Positions 25,425 to 35,045 of a stretch of DNA of 64,000 bases are shown in pieces. A program made the translations under genes and the position numbers. This DNA comes from Fischerella muscicola SAG 1427-1 = PCC 73103 (GTDB lineage: Bacteria; Cyanobacteriota; Cyanobacteriia; Cyanobacteriales; Nostocaceae), in NCBI RefSeq assembly GCF_000317245.1, contig NZ_AJLJ01000268.1, positions 1 through 64,000 on the forward strand. The letters are read 5' to 3'. Within the stretch, counting starts at the first letter, position 1, and each line of letters begins with the position of its first letter. The notes under the pieces are model-generated. The model was not told the origin of the DNA and ran no database searches. It was given only the letters and a program-made list of their open reading frames with translations.

Positions 25425-28400
25425 ATGCCCGACTTTGAGCAGCCCCTAGAACCGCTAACGGATGACAAATTGTCTCAGCAGCGGCATGTATCTGAACTAT
25501 CTACAACTACAATGGTAGCAAATCAAGAGCAGGCGATGCTGCTTCAGCTTGTTGATGGTCGCATCCAGGCTTGTAATCCTTTATCTGAGCGGATTTTAGG
25601 AGTAAAAGCAGAGCAACTAATCGGGCGTAGTTGGCTGAATGAATCTTGGCGAACCGTTAGTGAAGATGGTTCTCCTTTTGCTCAAGAAAATCATCCATTT
25701 ATGGTTGCCTTGACAACAGGTCAAGCCTGTTTGAATGTGGTCATGGGATTATATCAGCCCCATGGTCAACTTGTCTGGCTACTTGTCAACTCACAACCTT
25801 TGTTTTTACCAGGAGCAACTATACCCCATAGCATCATTACAACTTTTACTGAAATTACAGCCACATCAAATTTAGCATCGGTTTTTGGGCAGAATGAAGT
25901 TGCTTTGGCAACAGCCCTGAAGGAGAATCCTAATTTAATTAAAAGAATTGCTGGTAGTAGCTTAGGTACGCTGTATATTTATGACCTTGTTGATCAGCGT
26001 GTCATTTACATTAACAATCAAGTAGCTCAAATTCTAGGTTACACCCAACAAGAAATTCAAACAACAGGGTTGCGATCGCTTTTGCAACGCATGTACCCCG
26101 AAGACTTTGCTCGACTTCCCATTCATTATGAGCGCCTCAACTGTGTTGCTGACGGTGAAGTAGTTAGTTTTGAATTTCAATATCGACATGCAAACGGTGA
26201 ATGGCGTTGGTTACGTTGCTATGACACGGTTTTGCGGAGAACAACTGAAGGTTTAGCACAGAGGATTTTGGGTTTCTGTGAAGATATTACTGATCGACGG
26301 TTGACAGAAACCGCCTTACGGCAGAGTCATGAACGGTTTGAGCTAGCACTAGCAGCGGTTAGCTGCCTCATTTATGATTGGGATAGCAAAAGTGATACTG
26401 TACAAAGAACTCAAGGTTTGACAGAGCTTTTGGGTTATACACTCGAAGAAACTGAACAAACCCCCGCATGGTGGCGATCGCACATCCATCCTGATGATAT
26501 CCAACAAGTCGATGAAGACTTTGCACAAGGTCTAGCTAAAGGCGATCGTTTTTGTACTCAATATCGAGTCCGTCACAAGGATGGTTACTATCTGTGGGTG
26601 GAAGATCGAGGATTAGCAGTACGAGATCACAAACATAATATTATCAGAATAGTCGGTGTCACTACTAACATTAACGATGGCTTACAGCAAGTCGCTGCAC
26701 GTCTACGCAAACAAACAGAAGCAGACTTACGCGAAAGTGAAGAACGCATCCGCCTAGCCACCGCCGCCGCAGAGCTAGGGATGTGGTTTTGGGATCTCAC
26801 CACCAATGATTTAGTGTGGACAGCAAAATGCAAGCAACTGTTTGGACTCGCAGCCAACACAGAAATGAACTACGAGATATTTCTAAGTTCCCTGCATCCA
26901 GATGATCGCCAGCTCACTCATCAAGCAGTCATGCAAACTCAGGAAGGCAAAGTTGACTACGATGTGGAGTACCGCGTCATTTGGCCTAACGGTAGTGTAC
27001 GTTGGATTGCAGCCAAAGGTCGATGCTTATACGATTACACAGGTAAAGCAGTGCGGATGATGGGTACTGCTCAAGATATTACCGAGCGCAAGCACACAGA
27101 AGAAGCACTACGTCAAAGTGAAGAACGCTACAGAATGCTGAGTGAAGCAATGCCCGAAATGATCTGGACATCAAATGCAGCAGGCGTCACTGATTATACC
27201 AATCAACGATGGTGCGATTATTCGGGACTAACTCTTGAAGAAACTATTGGAGATGGTTGGCAGAAACTACTGCATCCAGATGACTTGGAACCTACCATTC
27301 AACGCTGGCAAGAATCCTTACAAACCGGAATTCCCTTTGAAAACGAACAGCGTTATAAAAGAGCCAGTGACGCTACATATCGTTGGCATTTAGTTAGAGC
27401 CTATCCCTTGAGAGACAATCAAGGAAACATTATTAAATGGTTCGGCACTTGTACCGATATTGACGATCAAAAGCAAATAGAACAACAACGCGCTCGCCTG
27501 TTAGAGTTGGAACAAGCAGCTCGTGCAGAAGCAGAGGCAGCCAACAATATTAAAGATCAGTTTTTAGCTATCCTTTCTCACGAATTGCGATCGCCTCTCA
27601 ACCCCATCTTAGGTTGGACAAAATTACTCAGAAGCCGCAAGTTAGATCCAACAGCCACAGACCGCGCCTTGGATACAATCGAGCGAAATGCCAAATTACA
27701 GATTCAACTGATTGATGATTTATTAGACGTTTCTCGCATTCTCCGAGGTAAACTGAGCCTAAATTTAGCCACCGTCGATTTGACAACAGTAATTAACGCT
27801 GCCTTAGAGACAGTGCAATTAGCTGCACAAACTAAAAAAATTCAACTTGAGTATATATCTCCCCCCACTTCCTCGATCTTTGTTCAGGGTGACTCAAATC
27901 GCTTACAACAAGTCGTCAGCAATTTACTTTCCAACGCCGTCAAATTCACACCCAGTGGCGGTAAGGTGGAAGTGCGATTGTCTCAGGTGCTGGGGACTGG
28001 GGATTGGGGACAGGGGAGACACTCTGGACAAGGGAGTGTGGGGAGTGTGGGGGGAGAATATCCAATGCCCAATGCCCAATGCCCAATTATGAACTACGCC
28101 CAAATCACAGTTACAGACACAGGTATGGGTATTTCTGCGGAGTTTCTACCCCACGTATTTGAATATTTTCGTCAGGCAGATAGCAGTACTACTAGAAAAT
28201 TTGGTGGTTTGGGATTAGGATTGGCAATAGTGCGCCACTTGGTCGAATTGCATAGCGGTGTCGTTACCGCCGATAGTCCAGGAGAAGGGCAAGGAGCTAC
28301 ATTTACTGTCAAACTGCCCGTTATGGAACAGCAAGCAGATGCTGGGCAAACAGACACAGAAAAAGAAGCAGATAAATTTAGCTCCTCATACCTAGCTGGA

Positions 28401-28766
28401 CTGCGGATACTAGTAGTTGATGATGATGCCGACACACGGAATTTTCTGGAATATTTATTAAAAGAGTATGGAGCGACAGTAACTGTTGTCAAATCAGCAA
28501 GCCAAGCTCTGGTAACTTTAACAAAGTTACAGCATGACTTATTAATCAGTGATATTGGAATGCCTGAAGTCGATGGTTATAGTTTGATTGAGCAAATCAG
28601 AAGCATATCTCCAGAACAGGGTGGAAACATCCCAGCAATCGCCTTAACTGCTTACGCCGGAGATAGCGATCGCTCACGGCTATTAGCAGCAGGTTTCCAA
28701 GCCCATATTGCCAAACCAGTCGATATGGATCAATTACTCCTAGCGATCGCAGATTTATGTCGCTAA
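25425..28766 (+). CDS. Multi-PAS hybrid sensor histidine kinase with receiver
   Basis: 1113 aa, soluble (no transmembrane helix). At least five PAS/PAC units in series (about 35-150, 165-295, 297-425, 437-560, 565-690); PAS/PAC motifs such as DITDRRLTE, RWIAAKGRCLYD and DITERKHTE are visible. A short coiled linker leads to HisKA with phosphorylatable H719 (ILSHELRSPLN) and then HATPase_c (VSNLLSNAVKFTPSGG, DTGMGIS, FGGLGLGLAIV). The C-terminal receiver (about 985-1110) has D1043 in SDIGMPEVDG. Between the N box and DTG of the ATPase domain there is an in-frame low-complexity insertion of about 34 residues (about 856-889) made of intergenic-type repeat DNA; kinase activity may be affected. The signal is unknown; PAS domains may bind ligands or chromophores. 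Confidence 0.9.
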   Translation: MPDFEQPLEPLTDDKLSQQRHVSELSTTTMVANQEQAMLLQLVDGRIQACNPLSERILGVKAEQLIGRSWLNESWRTVSEDGSPFAQENHPFMVALTTGQACLNVVMGLYQPHGQLVWLLVNSQPLFLPGATIPHSIITTFTEITATSNLASVFGQNEVALATALKENPNLIKRIAGSSLGTLYIYDLVDQRVIYINNQVAQILGYTQQEIQTTGLRSLLQRMYPEDFARLPIHYERLNCVADGEVVSFEFQYRHANGEWRWLRCYDTVLRRTTEGLAQRILGFCEDITDRRLTETALRQSHERFELALAAVSCLIYDWDSKSDTVQRTQGLTELLGYTLEETEQTPAWWRSHIHPDDIQQVDEDFAQGLAKGDRFCTQYRVRHKDGYYLWVEDRGLAVRDHKHNIIRIVGVTTNINDGLQQVAARLRKQTEADLRESEERIRLATAAAELGMWFWDLTTNDLVWTAKCKQLFGLAANTEMNYEIFLSSLHPDDRQLTHQAVMQTQEGKVDYDVEYRVIWPNGSVRWIAAKGRCLYDYTGKAVRMMGTAQDITERKHTEEALRQSEERYRMLSEAMPEMIWTSNAAGVTDYTNQRWCDYSGLTLEETIGDGWQKLLHPDDLEPTIQRWQESLQTGIPFENEQRYKRASDATYRWHLVRAYPLRDNQGNIIKWFGTCTDIDDQKQIEQQRARLLELEQAARAEAEAANNIKDQFLAILSHELRSPLNPILGWTKLLRSRKLDPTATDRALDTIERNAKLQIQLIDDLLDVSRILRGKLSLNLATVDLTTVINAALETVQLAAQTKKIQLEYISPPTSSIFVQGDSNRLQQVVSNLLSNAVKFTPSGGKVEVRLSQVLGTGDWGQGRHSGQGSVGSVGGEYPMPNAQCPIMNYAQITVTDTGMGISAEFLPHVFEYFRQADSSTTRKFGGLGLGLAIVRHLVELHSGVVTADSPGEGQGATFTVKLPVMEQQADAGQTDTEKEADKFSSSYLAGLRILVVDDDADTRNFLEYLLKEYGATVTVVKSASQALVTLTKLQHDLLISDIGMPEVDGYSLIEQIRSISPEQGGNIPAIALTAYAGDSDRSRLLAAGFQAHIAKPVDMDQLLLAIADLCR
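27991..28092 (+). repeat. Short-tandem-repeat insertion inside the histidine kinase gene
   Basis: GGGGACTGGGGATTGGGGAC, then GGGAGTGTGGGGAGTGTGG, then three CCAATGC units. This is the composition of cyanobacterial intergenic tandem repeats, yet it sits inside the ATPase-domain coding region and keeps the frame (about 102 bp, 34 codons). Confidence 0.8.
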
Positions 28767-28886
28767 AGACATGATCTAGGTGGAGTCAATCCAAAATCTA
28801 AAATCTAAAATCCAAAATTATTTGACTTTTATCTTCCAATATGCTATTTTAACGCTGATAAAATAACTAAAAACCAAAATATTAGG

Positions 28887-29711
28887 GTGAATATATCTGA
28901 ATCACAAAAAAAACCGCGTGTCTTTTCTTGGCAAGCGGTTTTCTCACTATTAATGTTTGTATTCATGTACCTACCGATCTTTGTACTTGGATTTTATAGC
29001 TTTAATAATTCACCTTACAGTGCCACATGGCAAGGTTTCACCCTAGATTGGTATCGCCAACTCTTGAGGGATGAGCAAATCTTGTTGGCTTTAAAAAACA
29101 GTTTAATAGTTGCTTTGAGTGCTGTAGGTATCTCAGCAGTGCTGGGAACCCTAATGGCGGTAGGTTTGGCGCGCTATCAATTTCCGGGTAAAGCACTATA
29201 TCGCGGAATTTCCTATCTACCGTTAATTATTCCCGATATTGCGATCGCAGTAGCTACCTTGGTATTTCTTGCAGCAGTTGCTATTCCCCTACTTGGCATT
29301 TCTTTGAGTATATGGACTATTGTCGCAGCCCACGTAGTATTTTGTCTTGCTTATATTAGTCTAGTTGTTTCAGCAAGATTGACGAATATAGATCCCCACT
29401 TAGAAGAAGCTGCTTTAGATTTAGGAGCGACACCAGTACAGGCTTTTATTAAAGTATTATTACCTCAATTAATGCCTGGGATTATCGCTGGTTGTCTGTT
29501 GGCGTTTGTCCTGAGTTTAGATGACTTTCTCATCGCCACCTTTACTGCTGGTAGCGGTTCTAATACTCTACCAATGGAAATTTTCAGCCGCATTAGAACA
29601 GGAGTCAAACCCGATATTAATGCTCTCAGCGTCATCTTAATCTTGATCTCGGCAACAGTCGCTTTGATCGCCGAATTAATTCGTGCTTCTTCGGAAAGAA
29701 ATAGTCAATAG
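28887..29711 (+). CDS. PotC-type ABC transporter permease (polyamine family)
   Basis: 274 aa from GTG 28887, the only start that keeps the complete N-terminal membrane helix. About six membrane helices are present. The binding-protein-dependent permease signature (EAA loop) is visible as EEAALDLGATPVQAFIKVLLPQLMPGI. FYSFNNSPYSATWQGFTLDWY after TM1 is characteristic of PotC/YdcV permeases for spermidine/putrescine. No ATPase, PotB partner or substrate-binding protein gene is adjacent, so the partners must be elsewhere or the gene is orphaned. About 120 bp separates it from the histidine kinase gene; co-transcription is possible but not supported by spacing. Confidence 0.85.
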   Translation: MNISESQKKPRVFSWQAVFSLLMFVFMYLPIFVLGFYSFNNSPYSATWQGFTLDWYRQLLRDEQILLALKNSLIVALSAVGISAVLGTLMAVGLARYQFPGKALYRGISYLPLIIPDIAIAVATLVFLAAVAIPLLGISLSIWTIVAAHVVFCLAYISLVVSARLTNIDPHLEEAALDLGATPVQAFIKVLLPQLMPGIIAGCLLAFVLSLDDFLIATFTAGSGSNTLPMEIFSRIRTGVKPDINALSVILILISATVALIAELIRASSERNSQ

Positions 29712-30253
29712 TCATCCGATTTTGGATTACTCTGTCGAGAAGCCGCACTTCGTGCGTCTATGGATTTTTGATTGACCCTACGGACGAATCCGCTTTCTTG
29801 AGGATTTTGGATTACCCTGCGCTTCGACACGGAGTGGCTTCCAAAGGTAGCCGCAGAAGCGTCTATGGATTTTGGATTGACCCTACGGATAAATCCGCTT
29901 TCTTGTACCCTGCTCGGAATGGTCGGTCAATGGTAAAGGCTCAAGGATCATTAGTCATTCTCCCCATCTTCCTTGTCCCCAATCCCCAATCCCCGATATT
30001 ACTGCTTGACAAGAGCGATCGCTTCCGTTATTATCCTTCTCAGAATGGAAAACCTTGCGCTCATATTTATTTATATTTAAAAGGTTCTAAGGTACAGATA
30101 AACAAATAAATAAAGGATTTCTTCATCTGTATGGCCTTCTGTGCGAGTAATATTACAGATGAGTAAATTTTGGTGCTTATTTGTCCACACATCTGTTTTC
30201 AATATAGATAGTATTGGGTCTACTCTCGAAAAGATGTAATATCTGGCTCGGCT
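29712..30253. other. 542-bp intergenic region dominated by dispersed repeats
   Basis: Contains two 45-bp copies of the GTCTATGGATTTTGGATTGA-type element (29756-29800 and 29861-29905) and GC-richer AGAAGCCGC/GGAGTGGCTTCC pieces. A short CCCCAATCCCCAATCCCCGAT tandem run lies near 29977. The 113-codon frame across it (29768-30109) encodes only these repeats and is not a gene. Confidence 0.65.
29756..29905. repeat. Two copies of a 45-bp dispersed repeat
   Basis: Units at 29756-29800 and 29861-29905 share GTCTATGGAT, GATTGACCCTACGGA and AATCCGCTTTCTTG, differing at only a few bases. The same element occurs at 21951 and 51788. Confidence 0.8.
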
Positions 30254-32113
30254 ATGCTAATCTGCCAAAATCCCAATTGCTCAAATCCCTTCAATGCTGA
30301 TGGCAATAGGTTTTGCATTAGTTGCGGACAAAGCAACTTTGGCGAATTTTTACGCAACCGCTACCACGTATCAAGATTGTTAGGCGAAGGTGGGTTTAGC
30401 AGAACTTATGCAGCAGAAGACGTGGATAGACTTAATGCTCCCTGTGTCATCAAGCAATTTTTTCCCCAGGTTCATGGTACATCGGAACGCACCAAAGCCG
30501 CAGAATTATTTAAAGAAGAGGCTTTTCGGCTGTATGAACTCGGAGAAAATCACCTACAAATTCCGAGATTACTAGCTTACTTTGAACAAGGTACAAGCTT
30601 GTATCTAGTACAAGAATTTATTCCCGGAAATACTCTTTTTGCAGAAGTTTATCAACAAGCTTTTACTGAAGAAAAAATCCGAGAAATTTTAGCTGACTTA
30701 TTACCAGTTCTAGATTTTATCCATTCGCGTAACGTCATTCATCGCGATATCAAGCCAGAAAATATTATTCGCCGTGAAAACGATGGCAAACTAGTATTAA
30801 TTGATTTTGGTGGTGCCAAACAAGTCACACAAACAAGTTTAGCCAGACAAGCAACAGTTTTATATACCCTTGGTTATGCACCCAGTGAACAAATGGCAGG
30901 ATTTGCTTGTCATGCCAGTGATCTGTATGCTTTAGGAGTGACTTGTGCGCGGTTGATCACTGGATGTTTACCTATTAGAGATACTTACGGCCAAATTTAT
31001 GATCGCCTCTTTGATCCCATGAGTTGTAAATGGTTGTGGCGACAAATCCTAGAAGAAAAAGGCATTACTATTAGCGAAGATTTAGGAAATATTTTAGATA
31101 AACTGCTAAAACATTTAGCTTCAGAAAGATATCAATCAGCAGTAGAAGTTCTCACAGATTTAAATCCCCAAAAATCATCTTCTCCATTACCTGCTATATC
31201 TGCGACAACCCAAATTTTCACACCCTACCCCACCCCATTACCGACAACCATCCCACAATCAGTTACACCTGGATTTCCAGTTCTAGAAGCTTTTGAATTT
31301 GACACAGTTACCGTAGACTCTAGAGGTAGGGAAATTAAGCGTGATTGTCACATTGCCAATTACTATACAGAAGAATTGGGAAATGGGGTGACTATGAAAA
31401 TGGTAGTCATCCCCGGTGGTAGTTTTTTAATGGGTGCAAGTGAAGAAGAAGGAGATGCTGATGAACGTCCGCAACATCAAGTCACCGTCGAACCCTTTTT
31501 TATTGGGAAATATCCTGTCACCCAAGCACAATGGAAAGCAGTTGCAGCTTTACCTAAAGTCAAACAATCTTTGAATCCTTATCCTTCTAAATTTAAAGGT
31601 GCTAATCGACCAGTAGAAAATGTATCTTGGCACGAAGCAGTAGAATTTTGTGCGCGCTTGTGGAAAAAAACAAAGCGCCATTATCGCTTACCCAGCGAAG
31701 CGGAATGGGAATATGCTTGTCGTGCTGGTACGAAAACACCTTTCCATTTTGGTGAAACAATTACTTGTGAGTTAGCTAATTGTAGTAGCGGCGAATCGCC
31801 AGAAATCAGAAGTAAATACCGCAAAGAAACCACACCTGTCGGTAGTTTTGGTGTGGCAAATGCTTTTGGTTTATATGATATGCATGGATTAGTTTGGGAA
31901 TGGTGTGCTGATCCTTGGCATAAAAATTATGATGGCGCTCCTAAAGATGGAACAGTATGGGAAGTCGGTGGAGATATGCATCGTCGGGTATTGCGGGGTG
32001 GTTCTTGGAGTTTTAGTCCCGAACTTTGTCGTAGCGCCAGTCGCAGTTGGAACGAAGCGGATGGAGGATTACGGATATGTGGTTTTCGAGTTGTGGCGAC
32101 TTCTTTTGGATAG
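30254..32113 (+). CDS. Ser/Thr protein kinase fused to FGE-sulfatase (SUMF1-like) domain
   Basis: 619 aa. An N-terminal zinc ribbon (CQNPNC...FCISCG, residues 4-26) is followed by a eukaryotic-type kinase (about 34-290). The kinase shows GEGGFSRTY, catalytic loop HRDIKPENII, and DFGGAKQV in place of DFG-x-A; an ATP-binding VIKQFF lysine is present. A Pro/Thr-rich linker (about 300-340) leads to a formylglycine-generating-enzyme-like domain (about 365-617: MVVIPGGSFLMGASEEEGD, RPVENVSWHEAVEFCARL, YRLPSEAEWEYACRAG, WEWCADPW, RRVLRGGSW). Cyanobacterial fusions of this type are common. The FGE-like module is more often a binding domain than a sulfatase activator; no paired FGE copper cysteines are evident. 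The target is unknown. It is convergent with the next gene, 12 bp apart. Confidence 0.9.
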   Translation: MLICQNPNCSNPFNADGNRFCISCGQSNFGEFLRNRYHVSRLLGEGGFSRTYAAEDVDRLNAPCVIKQFFPQVHGTSERTKAAELFKEEAFRLYELGENHLQIPRLLAYFEQGTSLYLVQEFIPGNTLFAEVYQQAFTEEKIREILADLLPVLDFIHSRNVIHRDIKPENIIRRENDGKLVLIDFGGAKQVTQTSLARQATVLYTLGYAPSEQMAGFACHASDLYALGVTCARLITGCLPIRDTYGQIYDRLFDPMSCKWLWRQILEEKGITISEDLGNILDKLLKHLASERYQSAVEVLTDLNPQKSSSPLPAISATTQIFTPYPTPLPTTIPQSVTPGFPVLEAFEFDTVTVDSRGREIKRDCHIANYYTEELGNGVTMKMVVIPGGSFLMGASEEEGDADERPQHQVTVEPFFIGKYPVTQAQWKAVAALPKVKQSLNPYPSKFKGANRPVENVSWHEAVEFCARLWKKTKRHYRLPSEAEWEYACRAGTKTPFHFGETITCELANCSSGESPEIRSKYRKETTPVGSFGVANAFGLYDMHGLVWEWCADPWHKNYDGAPKDGTVWEVGGDMHRRVLRGGSWSFSPELCRSASRSWNEADGGLRICGFRVVATSFG

Positions 32114-32125
32114 AATGCTGGAAAA

Positions 32126-33253
32126 TCAAGTTTGCACAGCAAATTCTGCTGGTGTAACTCCCCAATTCGCCCAGGTAATGGCTTCTTGTGCTGATTGTAC
32201 ATGAGGTGGTACACGTAACACATGAATATATCCTGTGCTGGGACAAGTCATCTTTAACAGAAAAATTGGTTCTACATCCACATCGTTCTCTATTTTTAAT
32301 AATGTATATTCTTGATGTTGATCTAACTCAGCGGCTTGTAATTGTTCGATCATGCGAGCATAGCCGATACCCTGAATTAATACCCGTCGTAGTTCAGCAT
32401 TATCTTCTTGTAACAACCATTCTGCTTGCCATTGGTAGGGGTGTAGCTGACCGTATTTTTCCGGTAAGGTGACACCATGATAGGCGTAAAGTTTATACCC
32501 ATCAGCAAATTCGATCGCAGTTTCACCTTCTGCGTGGAGGTGGTTGTCGCTGTCAAAGCATAATTTTGTGGGGCGATCGCACACTACTGCTACTCTTTTA
32601 TAAGGAAAAATCCAACCACAAGATTTAGCTAAAGATTGAAATAGCTGCAACAACTCTTGATCGCCAGTGTAATTTAATGCAGATTTCCAAAAATCTAGCC
32701 AACTACAGTAGCTACAAAAGGTAGCAGCAGGTATGAAGTTAGTATCATATTGTTCACCCAACTCAATTTGCAGTTGGTGATATAGTTCTGATAAATTGAC
32801 TTCGATTTCTAATTCTGTGAGATATCCTAAATCAACTTGGAAATGATGTTCTAAAGATTTCATGTATGAAATAAATTGATAATATAATGTCGTATTAATG
32901 TGTATATTGACATTATCAGGTCTTTCAATAGCAAGATGATTTTGATAAAACCTTGCTTGTTCGGGAAATAATTTTAATATACTTAAACGTAATTGTAATA
33001 ATCTTTGAATTAAGGGTGAAATAATTAAAGACTCAGAGCTTGGTAAAGTCTTACTCATCGCCTCATAAGGGCTTTCACAAAATATTATTTTTGGCATAGC
33101 AAGACCACAAAAAGCGTAAACTTCTTTAACTGTCTCCGCAGCTTTTTGTCTGTCAATTCGCTTCGTTGAAAGAGCGATATTTTTCCATTTATGTTGATAA
33201 ATTTTAATTAAATTCTCTTGTTCTGGACTTAGCTTGGTAAATTGGTATGACAT
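32126..33253 (-). CDS. DUF6745-like protein of unknown function
   Basis: 375 aa, soluble. The C-terminal third carries the recognisable pattern LHAEGETAIEFADGYKLYAYHGVTLPEKYG, which I associate with the DUF6745 group. It ends in a segment on binding-type residues (LKMTCPSTGYIHVLRVPPHVQSAQEAITWANWG). The N-terminal part (about 1-180) is helical with no motif known to me. Related proteins turn up widely in cyanobacteria and actinobacteria, sometimes with leucine-rich repeats, and no biochemical role is known to me. The stop overlaps nothing and lies 12 bp from the stop of the convergent kinase-FGE gene. Confidence 0.65.
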   Translation of the reverse strand: MSYQFTKLSPEQENLIKIYQHKWKNIALSTKRIDRQKAAETVKEVYAFCGLAMPKIIFCESPYEAMSKTLPSSESLIISPLIQRLLQLRLSILKLFPEQARFYQNHLAIERPDNVNIHINTTLYYQFISYMKSLEHHFQVDLGYLTELEIEVNLSELYHQLQIELGEQYDTNFIPAATFCSYCSWLDFWKSALNYTGDQELLQLFQSLAKSCGWIFPYKRVAVVCDRPTKLCFDSDNHLHAEGETAIEFADGYKLYAYHGVTLPEKYGQLHPYQWQAEWLLQEDNAELRRVLIQGIGYARMIEQLQAAELDQHQEYTLLKIENDVDVEPIFLLKMTCPSTGYIHVLRVPPHVQSAQEAITWANWGVTPAEFAVQT

Positions 33254-33861
33254 ACTACAACGAGTTTAGTTGATAGGTTTTTGATCTTATCAAAATAACT
33301 TCAATCTTCGGAATCTGCCACAGTGCTTGTTAATATTTCATTTTGTAATAGTGACAATCATCCACCAAAAAAATCAAGAAAATTGTTACAAAGTTCGTAA
33401 AATCCACATTCTCTATTAAAATTTAACGCATCAATAAAGATGACGTGAGAACCAAGTATTGTAGACACAATAGATGACCTGAATGTTTAGATCACACAGA
33501 TATATCTTCAAAAATCAGAATAATTGTTACTATTGCCGAGCTAATTTTAGAGATAACATTAATAATCATGACAAGACAAGATATATGCAACAAGAATATA
33601 TATGTTGAATCAATCTTCACCTATCTATACATAAATAAATATCAGCCATTTTTTAGTATAAAAAGTTTATTTATTTGGATTTAGTCTAAGATTGCTACAG
33701 TATAGCCCCCCATATAATAAATGTCAGGAACTTCACTGTTTATTAATAAAACTAAAGTATTTTTTATACTCTTGGTTAGAGAAAAATTTTTGGATTTAAA
33801 ATGCGACACTACAAATTCAAACTATAGCAATCCTATCTAATTTGTGAGCATCGCAAAGCCC

Positions 33862-33894
33862 AGATCCCCGATAGCTCCTGCAAAATCGGGGAGC
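33862..33894. repeat. Palindromic repeat AGATCCCCGAT...ATCGGGGAGCT (copy 4)
   Basis: A diverged member of the family with arms GATCCCCGAT/ATCGGGGAGC. It stands 17 bp before a second, better-conserved copy, forming a direct pair. Confidence 0.7.
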
Positions 33895-33911
33895 TTGAGT
33901 CGCGGGTGTTC

Positions 33912-33944
33912 AGATCCCCGACTTTTTAAAAAAGTCGGGGATCT
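33912..33944. repeat. Palindromic repeat AGATCCCCGACTTTTT...GGATCT (copy 5)
   Basis: Perfect-arm copy with the extended flanks CGCGGGTGTTC (before) and CCTCTCATAA (after), as in copy 2 near 13104. It lies about 80 bp beyond the stop of the GFA-like gene. Confidence 0.85.
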
Positions 33945-34023
33945 ATAACCTCTCATAACTAATGCGATAGACCACTAGGTAGGGTAGGGCTTATGATTTA
34001 GGAATACTATAGCCACATTTTCC

Positions 34024-34413
34024 TTACCGCAACTTGTGTATATTCTGCTCCCAATTTGCGCCATCAAAAGGTACAATTTCAAACTTTGTCACTACATCAC
34101 CATCTAGGCAACGGACGTTAACATCAATACTGTCAGGATGACTGCGAGGAATATAAAAAGAGTGTATTCCACAAACACGACAAAATTTATGCTGGGCAAC
34201 TCCTGTATTAAATGTGTAAGTTGTTAATACATCATCGCCTTGTAGCAAAGTAAATTTATCTTGTGGCACAATTAAATGCAAGAATCCTTTTTTTCTGCAA
34301 ATAGAACAGTTGCAATCATCTGCTTTGTGTCTATCAACTACAACTTGAAAACGTACCGCGCCACAATGGCATCCACCTTGGTAAGTGGCTGATTCTGAGA
34401 TATTAGCTGTCAT
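34024..34413 (-). CDS. GFA/CENP-V-type zinc protein (formaldehyde-activating family)
   Basis: 129 aa. Family cysteines: GGCHCGAVRF (C14, C16), CNCSICRKKG (C34, C36, C39) and KFCRVCGIHSF (C98, C101). These bind two zincs in the Mss4-like beta fold. GFA proteins were named for S-(hydroxymethyl)glutathione formation, but most family members, including CENP-V-like ones such as this, have no proven reaction. The protein is full length. It is followed on the minus strand by repeat DNA and preceded by a small unknown gene 33 bp away, so the two probably share a transcript. Confidence 0.85.
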   Translation of the reverse strand: MTANISESATYQGGCHCGAVRFQVVVDRHKADDCNCSICRKKGFLHLIVPQDKFTLLQGDDVLTTYTFNTGVAQHKFCRVCGIHSFYIPRSHPDSIDVNVRCLDGDVVTKFEIVPFDGANWEQNIHKLR

Positions 34414-34446
34414 GTGATGTAGATAGATGTAGATAAATGCTAGGTT

Positions 34447-34707
34447 TCAGGCATGTAAATTAGCTTGTTCTTGCAACCAAGAATCTACAGGTTGTCCATC
34501 TTTGCGTTGCAATTCAATTTCTACTACCATGACTTCTTTAGAGCCTGGAGGAGCTGGTTTTTTGTGGAAAATTATTTCATAATCAGCAGGGTTATGATTA
34601 CGCTCTTTTAACCATTCTTGGACTTTAGTTGTCGCAAAAAATGATTGTCCTTGTTCAAACATCTGGGTAATTTGCATTTGTAAAGAGTAAGGATTTAGAC
34701 GGCCCAT
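34447..34707 (-). CDS. Small conserved-looking hypothetical protein
   Basis: 86 aa, soluble. Starts MGRLNPYSLQMQITQMFEQGQSFF, then a helix (KVQEWLKERNHNPADYEIIFH) and beta-type ends (SKEVMVVEIELQRKDG). It has balanced composition and behaves like a real small folded protein, but I recognise no family. It lies 33 bp upstream of the GFA-like gene on the same strand, probably as an operon. There is no signal peptide or Cys cluster. Confidence 0.6.
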   Translation of the reverse strand: MGRLNPYSLQMQITQMFEQGQSFFATTKVQEWLKERNHNPADYEIIFHKKPAPPGSKEVMVVEIELQRKDGQPVDSWLQEQANLHA

Positions 34708-35045
34708 GTTATACCACCTTGTTTAAGTAATGTTAAAGTTAGGACTTAGCCTTACTTTATGTTATCTGGTGTTGCTAACTTGGTATGGATACATTAGTCG
34801 AATACTAACGTGAGGCGATCGCATTCCATATCTGTTCGCCAACGCAAACATCAACTAGCTAATCAACATCAACAAAATGAGAGAGTTCGGTAAACCTCAT
34901 TACCGACAGTTCATCAACAGTAGCCAAAGTTAATCTATCTACAGAAAAAGGCTGTAAACTTATTGGTACGGCAACCTGCAATACTCAGTTTATATTGGCG
35001 ATCGCTAAAATTGAAGCTAACAAAGCGAATGGAGGAGCCACCAGG

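Larger units (their letters stand above)
33254..34023. other. 770-bp intergenic region with two palindromic repeats
   Basis: AT-rich and without a coding frame longer than about 37 codons. The distal part contains two tandem members of the AGATCCCCGA palindrome family (33862 and 33912). It lies upstream of the DUF6745-like gene (minus strand) and downstream of the GFA-like gene (minus strand). Confidence 0.6.

Noticed and set aside
29768..30109. 113-codon plus-strand frame
   Set aside because: Composed of two copies of a dispersed 45-bp repeat and CCCCAATC units; no protein character.
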